Source: Deltaproteobacteria bacterium (GTDB taxonomy: Bacteria; Desulfobacterota; Deferrimicrobia; Deferrimicrobiales; Deferrimicrobiaceae). Taken from it: DNA of 39,807 nucleotides. Below are positions 1 through 10,013 of the stretch, in pieces (position 1 is the first letter of the stretch; each line of letters begins with the position of its first letter). The notes beneath the pieces are model-generated. The model was given only the letters and a program-made list of their open reading frames with translations, searched no databases and was not told the DNA's origin. The position numbers and the translations under genes are program-made. Location: assembly GCA_020346465.1 (NCBI GenBank), contig CP070783.1, positions 1,112,448-1,152,254 on the forward strand, given 5' to 3'.

Positions 1-1235
<1,235 letters not shown>

Positions 1236-1247
1236 CTGCGCCTCACC

Positions 1248-3014
1248 TCATTTCCTGGATCTTCTCTGCCGCTCCAGCGCTTCCAGCTCGTTCCGCACGT
1301 CCACCATCCTCGTGAACAGCGCATCGGCCGGTTTCCCCTGCGCGGCCTGGATCTCGTCGCGGAGACGGGCGAGCTCGCGCCGCGCCTTCCGGATCCGCAG
1401 TCCCAGGACCACCTCGGGGTAGATCCGCCTCGCCTCCCCGGCAGGCAGATCCGCCCGCAGCATCTGCTCGGAGAGGTGCCCCCGGACCTCCTTCCCGTCC
1501 GCCTCGCCCAGGACCGACAGGAGGTCGGGACTTCCCCCCGAGGCCGAAACCCCGGACAGCCTTCCCACCACCTCGCGGGCCGCCTCCCCCTCCAGCAGAC
1601 CCTCCACCCCGTCCTGCCGGACGTCCTCGATGAGGGAGGGATCCCGGGAGAGCAGCCCCAGCAGCATGTCCTCCTCCGGCCTCAACGAGGAGGGCCGCGG
1701 GGGGATCCCGGGGGATGCGGGCGGGGGAGCGGTCTTCTTCCCCCGGAGCCGTTCGAGCACCGTCTCCTCGGGAAGTCCGGCCGCCTTCGCCACCCGCTGG
1801 ACGTACATCCTCTCCTCGGCCGCGTCGGTGACCCACCCCAGATATTTCCCCATCAGCTGCAGATACGACAGCTTCCCGGCGATCTGGGAAAGATCGTATT
1901 TGCGCGCGGCCGCTCTCTCGATGTACTCCATCAGGGGGATCGCCCGGTCGATCTTTTCGGACAGCTCCCCCGGGGAGGTCTCCTTCGCCCAGTCGTCCGG
2001 GTCCATCCCCTTGGGGGGGAAGAGGACGAAGGGGCTGATCCCCGCGGCGTACAGGGGACCCCCCGCCCGGACCGCCGAGCGCTTTCCCGACACATCCCCG
2101 TCAAAGAATAGGATGACGTCTTCCGTCATACGCTTCATGGCGCGGGCATGGCTCTCCGTGAGGGAGGTGCCGCACGTCGCGACGACGTGTTTCACCCCCT
2201 TCTGCCAGATCCCGATGAGGTCCATGTACCCCTCGACCACCACGACCTTGCGCTCCCTCCGGATCGCCGGAAGCGCCTGGTGGAGCCCGTACAGGACGGA
2301 GCTCTTCCGGTACATCGGCGAGTCCGGGGAGTTGAGGTACTTCGGGACCGCGTCGTCGATCGCGCGTGCGCCGAAGCCGCAGATCCTGCCCCTGGCGTCC
2401 GCGATGGGGAAGATCACCCTCCCCCGGAACCGCTCCCGGTATCCGCCGGCCTCGCGCTGCGCGATCAGGCCCGCCGCCTCCGCACGCGGCAGGTCGACGC
2501 CCTCGCGGACCAGGGCCTCGAGGAGGTCCTGCCCCCTTCCGCCGTACCCGAGGAAGAACTCCTGCTCGGCCTCCGGGGTCATCCCCCTCCGCCGGAGGAA
2601 TTCCCGGGCGCCCTTCCCGGCGGGGGACGACCTCAGGAGCTCCCGGAACGTTTCCGATGCGACCCGGAGGATGCGGTACAGGTCTTCCTGGGGACGCTCC
2701 GGGGCCGGCCCCTTCTCGTACCGGACCGGAATTCCGTACCGATCGCCGAGATCCTCGACCGCCTCCGCGAACGACAGGCTGCGGGCTTTCATGAGAAAAT
2801 GGAACACCGACCCCCCCTCCCCGCATCCGAAGCAATGGAAGATCTGTTTGGCCGGATGGACGAAGAAGGAGGGGGTCTTCTCCCGGTGAAACGGGCAAAG
2901 GCCCCGGTAGCTTGCCCCGCTGCGCGACAGGGGAACGGTATCGGAAACCACCTCGACGATGTCCGCTCTGTCCCGTATCTCGCGCAGCGTGCTTTCGGAG
3001 ATACGACCACCCAA
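1248..3014 (-). CDS. dnaG: DNA primase DnaG
   Basis: Makes the RNA primers for DNA replication and works with DnaB helicase. 588 aa, normal length. N-terminal CHC2 zinc finger with Cys40, His43, Cys61 and Cys64; catalytic RNA-polymerase/TOPRIM core with EGYMD (Glu261) and the DxD pair FFDGDVSG (Asp305, Asp307); C-terminal helicase-binding region from about residue 440. The only credible start is TTG: the downstream protein begins like other primases (ISESTLREIRDRADIVEVV) and no ATG or GTG lies near. Its ribosome site is poor (AGG about 6 nt ahead). An intrinsic terminator sits 31 nt upstream of the start, so both transcription and translation look damped, as is known for E. coli dnaG. Confidence 0.97.
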   Translation of the reverse strand: MGGRISESTLREIRDRADIVEVVSDTVPLSRSGASYRGLCPFHREKTPSFFVHPAKQIFHCFGCGEGGSVFHFLMKARSLSFAEAVEDLGDRYGIPVRYEKGPAPERPQEDLYRILRVASETFRELLRSSPAGKGAREFLRRRGMTPEAEQEFFLGYGGRGQDLLEALVREGVDLPRAEAAGLIAQREAGGYRERFRGRVIFPIADARGRICGFGARAIDDAVPKYLNSPDSPMYRKSSVLYGLHQALPAIRRERKVVVVEGYMDLIGIWQKGVKHVVATCGTSLTESHARAMKRMTEDVILFFDGDVSGKRSAVRAGGPLYAAGISPFVLFPPKGMDPDDWAKETSPGELSEKIDRAIPLMEYIERAAARKYDLSQIAGKLSYLQLMGKYLGWVTDAAEERMYVQRVAKAAGLPEETVLERLRGKKTAPPPASPGIPPRPSSLRPEEDMLLGLLSRDPSLIEDVRQDGVEGLLEGEAAREVVGRLSGVSASGGSPDLLSVLGEADGKEVRGHLSEQMLRADLPAGEARRIYPEVVLGLRIRKARRELARLRDEIQAAQGKPADALFTRMVDVRNELEALERQRRSRK

Positions 3015-3044
3015 GTCTGGCCTGGCCTCGCTCTCCCTGGTCGG

Positions 3045-3075
3045 AAAAAATCCCCGGAGCCCCAGCCGCCGGGGA
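3045..3075 (-). terminator. Intrinsic terminator between yqeY and dnaG
   Basis: On the minus strand, a 7-bp perfect stem TCCCCGG/CCGGGGA (3075-3069 with 3057-3051) and an 11-nt loop are followed directly by six T residues (3050-3045). It lies in the 82-nt gap after yqeY and before dnaG. It matches the known design of the E. coli macromolecular synthesis operon, where a terminator between rpsU and dnaG lowers primase and sigma expression relative to S21. Confidence 0.85.
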
Positions 3076-3096
3076 ACAGCCGTCTTCCCGCTCCGG

Positions 3097-3543
3097 CTAT
3101 CCGGTAAGCAGGCGCCGTACGATCTCCTTGACGATCCTGCCGTCGGCGCGTTCCGCCACCTTCGGCATCAGCTCCTTCATGACGCGACCCATGTCCGCGG
3201 GGAGTTTCGCCCCGACCGCGGCGATGGCCTCCCGCGCCATGGCCTCGATCTCGGCGTCCGGGAGCGGCTCCGGCAGGTACGCCTCGAGGACGGCGATCTC
3301 CCCGGCCTCCTGTTCGGCGAGGTCGATCCTCCCTCCCTGCCGGAAGAGGTCGATCGACTCCTTCCGTTGCTTCACCATCGTGGCCAGCACTTTCCTGACC
3401 CCCTCGTCCCCGATCTCCCCCCGGACCTCGATCTCCCTGTTGTGGGTCGCGGCGAGGGCCATCCGCAAAGCAGAAAGGGCCAAGGAGTTCTTCTCCTTGG
3501 CCGCCTTCTTCATATCCTGCTGGATCTGTTCCTTGAGCCCCAT
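3097..3543 (-). CDS. yqeY: YqeY family (GatB/YqeY domain) protein
   Basis: 148 aa, soluble, one YqeY/GatB-tail domain; it resembles the tRNA-binding C-terminal part of the GatB amidotransferase subunit. Recognisable stretches are SALRMALAATHNREIEVRG near residue 23, the central AYLPEPLPD, and the C-terminal DMGRVMKELMPKVAERADGR. Family members commonly sit between rpsU and dnaG; the biochemical role is not established. The ATG starts 3 nt after the rpsU stop, so translation probably depends on ribosomes finishing rpsU. The gene is followed by the intrinsic terminator that precedes dnaG. Confidence 0.93.
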   Translation of the reverse strand: MGLKEQIQQDMKKAAKEKNSLALSALRMALAATHNREIEVRGEIGDEGVRKVLATMVKQRKESIDLFRQGGRIDLAEQEAGEIAVLEAYLPEPLPDAEIEAMAREAIAAVGAKLPADMGRVMKELMPKVAERADGRIVKEIVRRLLTG

Positions 3544-3546
3544 CCG

Positions 3547-3744
3547 TCACTGGCTCATCTTCTTCATCTTCTTCAAGGCACGCTTTCGGGCCGCAAGGGC
3601 CTTCTTCTTCCGCTTGACGCTCGGCTTCTCGTAATGTTCCCGCTTGCGGATTTCGGAAAGGATTCCGGCTTTCTCGCACTGCTTCTTGAACCGTTTCAGG
3701 ACGCTTTCAAAGGGCTCCTCTTCCTTCACGCGGACGCCCGGCAT
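3547..3744 (-). CDS. rpsU: 30S ribosomal protein bS21
   Basis: 65-aa highly basic protein of the small ribosomal subunit, involved in initiation. The N-terminal part carries the family pattern [19 protein letters not shown] and [14 protein letters not shown]; the tail is a Lys/Arg-rich helix. Normal family length. First gene of the rpsU-yqeY-dnaG-rpoD operon, with a sigma-70-like promoter 46 nt upstream. The internal terminator after yqeY means rpsU-yqeY transcripts should outnumber those reaching dnaG and rpoD. Confidence 0.96.
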   Translation of the reverse strand: MPGVRVKEEEPFESVLKRFKKQCEKAGILSEIRKREHYEKPSVKRKKKALAARKRALKKMKKMSQ

Positions 3745-3789
3745 ATCGCGATCACCCCTTCCCGCGCAGACGTGCTCCAGAAATAAATA

Positions 3790-3817
3790 ATGTTACCATT
3801 CTTTGTCGCCAAGTCAA
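3790..3817 (-). promoter_or_regulatory. Sigma-70-type promoter of rpsU operon
   Basis: Minus strand: -35 TTGACT (3817-3812, 5 of 6 to consensus), 16-nt spacer, -10 TAACAT (3795-3790, 4 of 6), in a locally AT-rich stretch. Transcription would start near 3783, leaving a leader of roughly 40 nt before rpsU. It is one of the best-defined promoters in the window. Confidence 0.75.
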
Positions 3818-3822
3818 GGGAA

Positions 3823-3838
3823 ACTCCCGAGAGGGAGT
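3823..3838 (-). terminator. Possible weak terminator after hinT
   Basis: Perfect 6-bp inverted repeat ACTCCC/GGGAGT with a 4-nt loop, 8 nt beyond the hinT stop. On the minus strand only TTCCCTT follows, so the U-tract is poor. It immediately precedes the rpsU promoter -35 box and may separate the his/hinT transcript from the rpsU operon. Confidence 0.45.
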
Positions 3839-3846
3839 CCCCCGGG

Positions 3847-4194
3847 TCACCCCAGCTTCTGGTCGAGGGCCTTGCCCCCGATCAGGTGCAGGTGCAGATG
3901 AGGAACGAGCTGCCCGCCTTCGTCCCCGTTGTTGATGACCACCCGGTACCCGGTCTCCGCCACGCCCATCTCGTTGGCGATCCGGGCGGCGAGCCGGAGC
4001 ATCCTGCCCAGGACCGGCACGTCCTTGACCCCCGCCTCGTTCAGGTTGACCATGTGCTCCTTGGGCACCACCAGCACGTGAACCGGCGCGATGGGACTGA
4101 TGTCCGGGAAGGCGAGCAGGTCATGGTCCTCGTGGATCGGCTGCGTCGGAACCTCCTTCCGGATGATTTTGCAGAACACACAGTCGTTCGCCAT
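3847..4194 (-). CDS. HIT family nucleotide hydrolase (HinT-like)
   Basis: 115-aa histidine-triad protein; the family hydrolyses purine nucleoside phosphoramidates and acyl-AMP species. Starts ANDCVFCKIIRKEVP with a CxxC pair, typical of the HinT/PKCI branch, and ends with the triad HLHLHLIGG. Two candidate ATGs (4200, 4194) are in frame. The second is preferred because GGAG lies 6 nt before it; the first would give an ATGA overlap with hisI but has its ribosome site too close. Last gene after the his cluster, an arrangement seen in related bacteria; no histidine-specific role can be inferred. Confidence 0.93.
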   Translation of the reverse strand: MANDCVFCKIIRKEVPTQPIHEDHDLLAFPDISPIAPVHVLVVPKEHMVNLNEAGVKDVPVLGRMLRLAARIANEMGVAETGYRVVINNGDEGGQLVPHLHLHLIGGKALDQKLG

Positions 4195-4196
4195 CG

Positions 4197-4537
4197 TCAT
4201 CTCCCTCCGCGCCGGTAGGCGCTCCGATAGAAACAGGTCCGCTCTCCCGTGTGGCAGGCCGGACCGCTTTGACGCACCCGGTACAGGACGGTGTCCACGT
4301 CGCAATCGTAGAGCACCTCCTCCACTTCCTGGACGTTGCCCGACGTCTCCCCCTTGACCCACAGGGTTTTCCGGGACCGGCTCCAGTACGACGCCCTGCC
4401 GCTGGCCAGGGTGCTCCGCAGCGCCTCCGCGTTGGCCCAGGCCACCATCAGCACCGCGTTGTCGGAAACGTCCTGCGTGACCACAGGGACGAGACCCCTC
4501 TCGTCGAACTTCACCAGGGCGAGGAACTCGTCCGCCT

Positions 4538-4541
<4 letters not shown>
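4197..4541 (-). CDS. hisI: Phosphoribosyl-AMP cyclohydrolase HisI
   Basis: Third step of histidine synthesis: opens the purine ring of phosphoribosyl-AMP. 114 aa, the monofunctional form without a fused HisE pyrophosphatase domain. Metal-binding motif [10 protein letters not shown] (Asp79, Asp81, Asp83) and zinc cysteines Cys80, Cys96 and Cys103 ([13 protein letters not shown]). GTG start with a strong GGAGGAGAG ribosome site; GTG and the hisF stop overlap as GTGA. No hisE is in the window, so the preceding pyrophosphohydrolase step must be encoded elsewhere. Confidence 0.95.
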
Positions 4542-5401
<860 letters not shown>

Positions 5402-5410
5402 CGCGCGGGG

Positions 5411-6142
5411 TCACCCCCTCTCCCGCTTCAGGACGTCGGCGAGCGAAAGGGAGCCGTCGTAGATCGCACGCCCGACCACGGCGCCGCACACCCCGTCGCC
5501 TTCCATCTCCCGCAGCGTCGCGAGATCCTCCATCGTGCTGACGCCGCCGGAGGCGATGACGGGGGTCGAGACGCCCCGCGCGAATTCGCGGATGCTCGGG
5601 AAGTTGGGCCCCGCCATCATGCCGTCCCGGGAGATGTCCGTGTAGATGAAGCAGGAGATCCCGCTCTGCTCCATCCGGCGCGCGAGGTCGACGGCGGTGA
5701 TCCCCGTGACCTCGACCCATCCCCGGATGGCGACGAACCCTTCCCGGGCGTCGATCCCGGCGGCCACCCTGCCGGGGTACGCCTTCGTGATCCGGAGCAC
5801 TTCCTCGAGGTTCTGGACGATCGAGGTGCCGAGGATGACCCGGGAGACGCCCGCCCCCAGATACTGCGCGGCGATCTTGAAGTTGCGCACGCCTCCTCCC
5901 ACCTGGACCGGACAGCGGACCGCCTTCACGATGCGGCGGATGATCCCTTCGCTGACCGGCCTGCCGGAAAACGCCCCGTCGAGATCGATCACGTGGATCC
6001 TCTCCGCCCCCGCCTCCGCGAACCGCCGCGCCACCTCCACCGGGGAGTCGTCGAAGACCGTGGAGTCCTCCTGCCGCCCCTGGCGGAGCCGGACCGCCTT
6101 CCCCCCCTGGATGTCGATCGCGGGGATCACCTGGAACCCCAT
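5411..6142 (-). CDS. hisA: ProFAR isomerase HisA
   Basis: 1-(5-phosphoribosyl)-5-[(5-phosphoribosylamino)methylideneamino]imidazole-4-carboxamide isomerase, an Amadori rearrangement in histidine synthesis. 243-aa TIM barrel of normal length. Catalytic aspartates are in IPAIDIQGG (Asp10) and AAGIDAREG (Asp131); phosphate loops are QVGGGVRNF and VIASGGVSTMEDL. The ATG shares one base with the hisH stop (TGATG) and has a GGGAGG ribosome site inside hisH, so the two are coupled. HisD-B-H-A-F-I order is collinear. Confidence 0.96.
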   Translation of the reverse strand: MGFQVIPAIDIQGGKAVRLRQGRQEDSTVFDDSPVEVARRFAEAGAERIHVIDLDGAFSGRPVSEGIIRRIVKAVRCPVQVGGGVRNFKIAAQYLGAGVSRVILGTSIVQNLEEVLRITKAYPGRVAAGIDAREGFVAIRGWVEVTGITAVDLARRMEQSGISCFIYTDISRDGMMAGPNFPSIREFARGVSTPVIASGGVSTMEDLATLREMEGDGVCGAVVGRAIYDGSLSLADVLKRERG

Positions 6143-6837
6143 CAGACCGCCTCCCGTTTCCCGGCCGGGGAGCCCCCCGCCTCGCGGCAGAGCCGGCCGA
6201 AGTTGGACAGGACGGCGAGGCCGGCCCCCTGGCTCTTCTCGGGGTGGAACTGGACCGCCATCAGGTTCCCCTTCCCCACGGCCGCGGCGAAGGAGACGCC
6301 GTACGACGTCCGGCAGGCGACGATGGACGGGTCCTCCGGCTCCACGTAGTAGGAGTGGACGAAGTAGAAGTGCGCGCCGGACGGGATCCCGCGGAAGACC
6401 GGGTGGTCCATGGCGACGTCGACGCGGTTCCACCCCATGTGCGGCACCTTGAGCGCGCACGCCTCCCCGCCCGGCGGCGCCTCCCGCAGGCCGGACGGGA
6501 ACCGGACCACCTTCCCGGGGAAGAACCCGATCCCCTCGTGGCGGCCGAACTCCTCGCTCTCGGAGAAGAGCACCTGCATCCCGAGGCAGATCCCCAGAAA
6601 CGGCCGGTTCTCGCCCAACACGTCGGCAAGGAGCGGGAGAAGCCCCTGCCGCCGAAGGTTCTTCATGCAGTCGCGGAAGGCGCCCACGCCCGGAAGGACG
6701 ATCCCGGCGCAGCGGGAAAGCGCCTCGGGACTTCCGCTGACGACGGTCGGGAACCCGAGGGACTCCAGCGCCTTGCTCACGCTGCGCAGGTTCCCCATCC
6801 CGTAGTCGACGACCCCGATGACGCCGTTGTCCGTCAT
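6142..6837 (-). CDS. hisH: Imidazole glycerol phosphate synthase glutaminase subunit HisH
   Basis: Class I glutamine amidotransferase that feeds ammonia to HisF. 231 aa. Nucleophile Cys84 in GICLGMQ, His198 and Glu200 in QFHPEKSQ, and oxyanion region LPGVGAF near residue 48. N-terminal VVDYGMGNLRS is typical. The ATG overlaps the hisB stop as ATGA. A short C-terminal extension (AGGSPAGKREAV) follows the conserved SNFGRL helix. Confidence 0.96.
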   Translation of the reverse strand: MTDNGVIGVVDYGMGNLRSVSKALESLGFPTVVSGSPEALSRCAGIVLPGVGAFRDCMKNLRRQGLLPLLADVLGENRPFLGICLGMQVLFSESEEFGRHEGIGFFPGKVVRFPSGLREAPPGGEACALKVPHMGWNRVDVAMDHPVFRGIPSGAHFYFVHSYYVEPEDPSIVACRTSYGVSFAAAVGKGNLMAVQFHPEKSQGAGLAVLSNFGRLCREAGGSPAGKREAV

Positions 6838-7424
6838 CCGAGAACGCCTTTGGACGAGTGGACCCCCTTCACCCGCGGGTCGATCCGCACCGCCTCCGCC
6901 ATCGCCCTCCCGAGACCCTTGAAGATCGCCTCCACGGTGTGGTGCGCGTTGGACCCGTACGGGACGTTGACGTGGACGCACACCCCGGACGCCTGGGAGA
7001 ACGCGCGGAGGAACTCCTCCACGAGCTCGAGATCGAACGCCCCGACCTTCTCGTGCTTCAGGGGGCAGTGGAAGACCAGGTGGGGGCGGGCCGAGACGTC
7101 GACCGTCACGTGGGCCAGCGCCTCGATCATCGGGATGCTCGCGTGGGCGTACCGCGCAATCCCCCCGAGGTTCCCGAGGCTCTTCCGGAACGCCTCCCCG
7201 AGGCATATCCCCACATCCTCCACGACGTGGTGGAAATCGACGTCGGTATCGCCTTTCGCCGCGACGGTCAGGTCGAAGAACCCGTGACGCGAGAACAGGG
7301 TGAGCATGTGGTCGAAGAACGGAACGGAGGTGGAGATGCGGCCGTGCCCCTCCCCTTCCAGCCTGAGCGTCAACCGTACGTCGGTCTCCTTCGTCGCACG
7401 AACGACCTGCGCTTCCCTCGGCAT
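6834..7424 (-). CDS. hisB: Imidazoleglycerol-phosphate dehydratase HisB
   Basis: Dehydrates imidazole glycerol phosphate; 196 aa, the monofunctional form without the N-terminal histidinol phosphatase found in enterobacteria. Manganese-binding His/Glu motifs are visible: PFFDHML, DFHHVVEDVGI, HASIPMIEAL and SNAHHTVEAIFK. Starts 5 nt after the hisD stop; ribosome site modest (AGGGAC directly ahead). The phosphatase that removes phosphate from histidinol phosphate is not encoded here. Confidence 0.96.
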   Translation of the reverse strand: MPREAQVVRATKETDVRLTLRLEGEGHGRISTSVPFFDHMLTLFSRHGFFDLTVAAKGDTDVDFHHVVEDVGICLGEAFRKSLGNLGGIARYAHASIPMIEALAHVTVDVSARPHLVFHCPLKHEKVGAFDLELVEEFLRAFSQASGVCVHVNVPYGSNAHHTVEAIFKGLGRAMAEAVRIDPRVKGVHSSKGVLG

Positions 7425-7429
7425 GTCCC

Positions 7430-8722
7430 TTATGGTGCCCCCTTTCCGGTCCGTATCCGGACGGCCTGGGCATGGGCGAACAGCCCTTCCTTCTCGGCGA
7501 GACGCACGACGTGAGGAAAATCGTCCGCAAGTGCCCGGAATTGATATGATACCACGTTCATCCGCTTGAGGAAGGTGGCAACGCCCAGGGGGGAGGCGAA
7601 TCGGGCGGCCCCGCCCGTCGGCAGCGTGTGGTTGACGCCGGCCAGGTAGTCCCCCATCGCCACCGGGCTGTCGTGCCCCACGTACACCGTCCCGGCGTTC
7701 CGGATCCGCTCGAGAGCCCCCCACGGCTCCTCGAGCATGATGGACAGGTGCTCCGGCGCCAGGCGGTTGACCACGTCGATCCCCTCGTCGATCCCCCGGA
7801 CGAGGAATCCCGCCGCCCGGGAGAGCGACCCGGCCAGGATCCCCTGCCGGGGGAGCCTCTTCCTCTGCGTCGCCAGTTCGGCGTCCACCTTCCGCGCGAG
7901 CCGCGCGGAGTCGGTCACCAGGGCGACGAAGGCATCCTCGTCGTGCTCGGCCTGGGAAAGGAGATCCGCCGCGACGAAGCCGGCCCGGGCCGTCCTGTCG
8001 GCGAGGACCACCAGCTCGCTCGGCCCGGCGAGCATGTCGAGCCCCACCACGCCGTACACCTGCCGCTTCGCCTCCGTGACGTAGGCGTTCCCCGGGCCGG
8101 CGATCACGTCCACCCGGGGGATCGAGCGGGTCCCGTAGGCGAAGGCCGCGATCGCCTGCGCGCCGCCGATGCGGAAGACCCCCTGGAGCCCCGCGACTTT
8201 TGCGGCGGCCAGGACCACGTCCGGGAGCTCCCCCCCCGGAGCCGAGCAGGCGGCGTACACTTCCCGCACGCCGGCCACCTTCGCCGGGATCGTGTTCATG
8301 AGCAGGGTGGACGGGTAGGCCGCCTTCCCGCCGGGCACGTAGACGCCGGCGCGGGCGACCGGCAGGATCCGCTGGCCGAGGAGGGCGCCCGGGAGCTCCG
8401 CGGTGAAGCCGGATTCCGCCTGGTGCCGGTGGAACGATTCGATCCGGGATGCGGCGAGCGCGAGCGACGCCCGGATCGCCTTCGGGGTGCGCCTCCACGC
8501 CGCGTCGATCTCCCGGCGGGAAACCGCCGCGCCCCGCCTCCGCAGGTCGAACCGGTCGAACCGCCGGGTGAACTCCGCCAGCGCGTCGTCGCCCTCTTCC
8601 CGGACCCGGGCCAGCACCTCGGCAACCACCGCACGGACCTTCGCCGAATCCGTCTCGCCGCGCCGCTCCCCGTCGGCCAGAGCCTTCCGGAACGCCGTCG
8701 TCCCCGATTTCACCCAGCGCAC
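7430..8722 (-). CDS. hisD: Histidinol dehydrogenase HisD
   Basis: Last two oxidations of histidine synthesis, histidinol to histidine with two NAD. 430 aa, normal. Recognisable features: AGVYVPGGKAAYPSTLLMN, RIGGAQAIAAFAYGT, IAGPGNAYV, zinc/catalytic residues in LSQAEHDEDAF and LAPEHLSI, and the C-terminal GVNHTLPTGGAARF. The GTG at 8722 is chosen as the outermost start; it lies 9 nt after the murA stop. In Geobacter-like genomes hisG usually sits between murA and hisD; here there is no room for it. Confidence 0.96.
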   Translation of the reverse strand: MRWVKSGTTAFRKALADGERRGETDSAKVRAVVAEVLARVREEGDDALAEFTRRFDRFDLRRRGAAVSRREIDAAWRRTPKAIRASLALAASRIESFHRHQAESGFTAELPGALLGQRILPVARAGVYVPGGKAAYPSTLLMNTIPAKVAGVREVYAACSAPGGELPDVVLAAAKVAGLQGVFRIGGAQAIAAFAYGTRSIPRVDVIAGPGNAYVTEAKRQVYGVVGLDMLAGPSELVVLADRTARAGFVAADLLSQAEHDEDAFVALVTDSARLARKVDAELATQRKRLPRQGILAGSLSRAAGFLVRGIDEGIDVVNRLAPEHLSIMLEEPWGALERIRNAGTVYVGHDSPVAMGDYLAGVNHTLPTGGAARFASPLGVATFLKRMNVVSYQFRALADDFPHVVRLAEKEGLFAHAQAVRIRTGKGAP

Positions 8723-8731
8723 CCGCCCCCC

Positions 8732-10003
8732 CTACTCCTGCACCCGGGCGATCTCCGCGCCCAGGGAGGACAGTTTTTTTTCCAGCATCGCGTACCCCCG
8801 GTCCAGGTGGTAGATGCGGAGAATCTCGGTGGTCCCGGACCCAGCCAGACCCGCCAGCACCAGGGAGGCCGACGCCCGCAGATCGGTCGCCATGCACGGG
8901 GCGCCGGAAAGCCCCGGGACCCCCTTGACGATGGCGGCGTTCCCGGAGATGTCGATCAGGGCCCCCATCCGGCGAAGCTCCGCCACGTGCATGAACCGGT
9001 TCTCGAAGATCGTCTCCCGGATGATGCTGGACCCGTCGCCAAGACACATGTAGGCCATGAACTGCGCCTGGACATCGGTCGGAAATCCCGGGTAGGGGGA
9101 GGTTTCGACGTTGACCGGGCGGATCGGCCCGTCCCTTCGGACCCGCACCCCCCCCGGCGGGAGGGAGACGTCGGCCCCGCTCTCGCCGATCTTCTCGAGG
9201 ACGGCGTCCATCGCCCCCGCGTCGGCCCCCTCGGCCGTCACGTCCCCGCCGGTGATCGCGCCCGCCAGCAGGAGCGTCGCGGCCTCGATCCTGTCGGCCA
9301 TCACCTCGTGCCGGACCCCGGACAGGGAGGTCACCCCCCGCACGACGATCTCGTCCGTCCCCTCCCCCTCGATGTCGGCGCCCATCCCGCGCAGCGCCCG
9401 GGCGAGGTCGCACACCTCGGGCTCCCGGGCGGCGTTTTTCAGGACCGTGGTTCCCCGGGCCGTCGCGGCGGCCATCATCAGGTTCTCGGTTCCGGTGACC
9501 GTCTTCACGTCGAAATAGATCGTGGCCCCGGTGAGGCGGCCGGCCTTCGCCTCGATGTACCCCTCCGAGAGCCTCGTCTCCGCCCCCAGGAGCGAAAGCC
9601 CCTTGAGGTGCTGGTCGATCGGGCGGGCGCCGATGGCGCACCCCCCGGGGAGGGAAATCCTCGCTCTCCCGTGCCGGGCGACCAGGGGCCCGAGCACGAG
9701 CACGGAGGCGCGCATCGTCTGGACCATGTCGTAGGGGGCTTCCGCCCGCCGGGCCTCCCGCGTGTCGATGCGCAGAACGGACGGCTCCCCCTCCCCGGCC
9801 TCCCCGCGCGCAACCGACGCCCCCATCCATCCGAGCAGCTTCCCGAAGGTGTGGATGTCCCGCAGGAGGGGGGCGTTCGCGATCTCCACGGGCCCCTCCG
9901 CGAGCAGCGACGACGCCATGATCGGGAGGACGGCGTTCTTCGCCCCCGACACCCGGACGGCGCCCGAAAGCGTCCTGCCTCCTTTGATGTGGAACGTGTC
10001 CAG
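8732..10003 (-). CDS. murA: UDP-N-acetylglucosamine 1-carboxyvinyltransferase MurA
   Basis: First committed step of peptidoglycan synthesis: transfers enolpyruvate from PEP to UDP-GlcNAc. Inside-out alpha/beta barrel with Lys22 (SGAKNAVLP) and catalytic Cys122 ([11 protein letters not shown]), so the fosfomycin-target cysteine is present. The first in-frame ATG/GTG/TTG codon is the GTG of VSGAKNA at 9952, which would delete the first strand. In-frame codons upstream encode [16 protein letters not shown], matching normal MurA N-termini, and are preceded by CTG at 10003 with GGGAGAGG just ahead. I therefore extend to CTG (423 aa, usual length). An 8-A run lies in the 3' part (8774-8781). Starts 10 nt after prmC. 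Confidence 0.93.
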   Translation of the reverse strand: MDTFHIKGGRTLSGAVRVSGAKNAVLPIMASSLLAEGPVEIANAPLLRDIHTFGKLLGWMGASVARGEAGEGEPSVLRIDTREARRAEAPYDMVQTMRASVLVLGPLVARHGRARISLPGGCAIGARPIDQHLKGLSLLGAETRLSEGYIEAKAGRLTGATIYFDVKTVTGTENLMMAAATARGTTVLKNAAREPEVCDLARALRGMGADIEGEGTDEIVVRGVTSLSGVRHEVMADRIEAATLLLAGAITGGDVTAEGADAGAMDAVLEKIGESGADVSLPPGGVRVRRDGPIRPVNVETSPYPGFPTDVQAQFMAYMCLGDGSSIIRETIFENRFMHVAELRRMGALIDISGNAAIVKGVPGLSGAPCMATDLRASASLVLAGLAGSGTTEILRIYHLDRGYAMLEKKLSSLGAEIARVQE

Positions 10004-10013
10004 GATCCTCTCC

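Noticed and set aside
5405-5417. GGGG-TGA-CCCC palindrome at the hisA stop
   Set aside because: Three-base loop and no T run; too small to claim a terminator or regulatory hairpin between hisA and hisF.
6834-9830. 998-codon minus-strand open frame spanning murA, hisD and hisB
   Set aside because: Only its 3' end (hisB) is real; the rest is out-of-frame reading of murA and hisD with Gly/Arg-rich translation, not a fusion protein.
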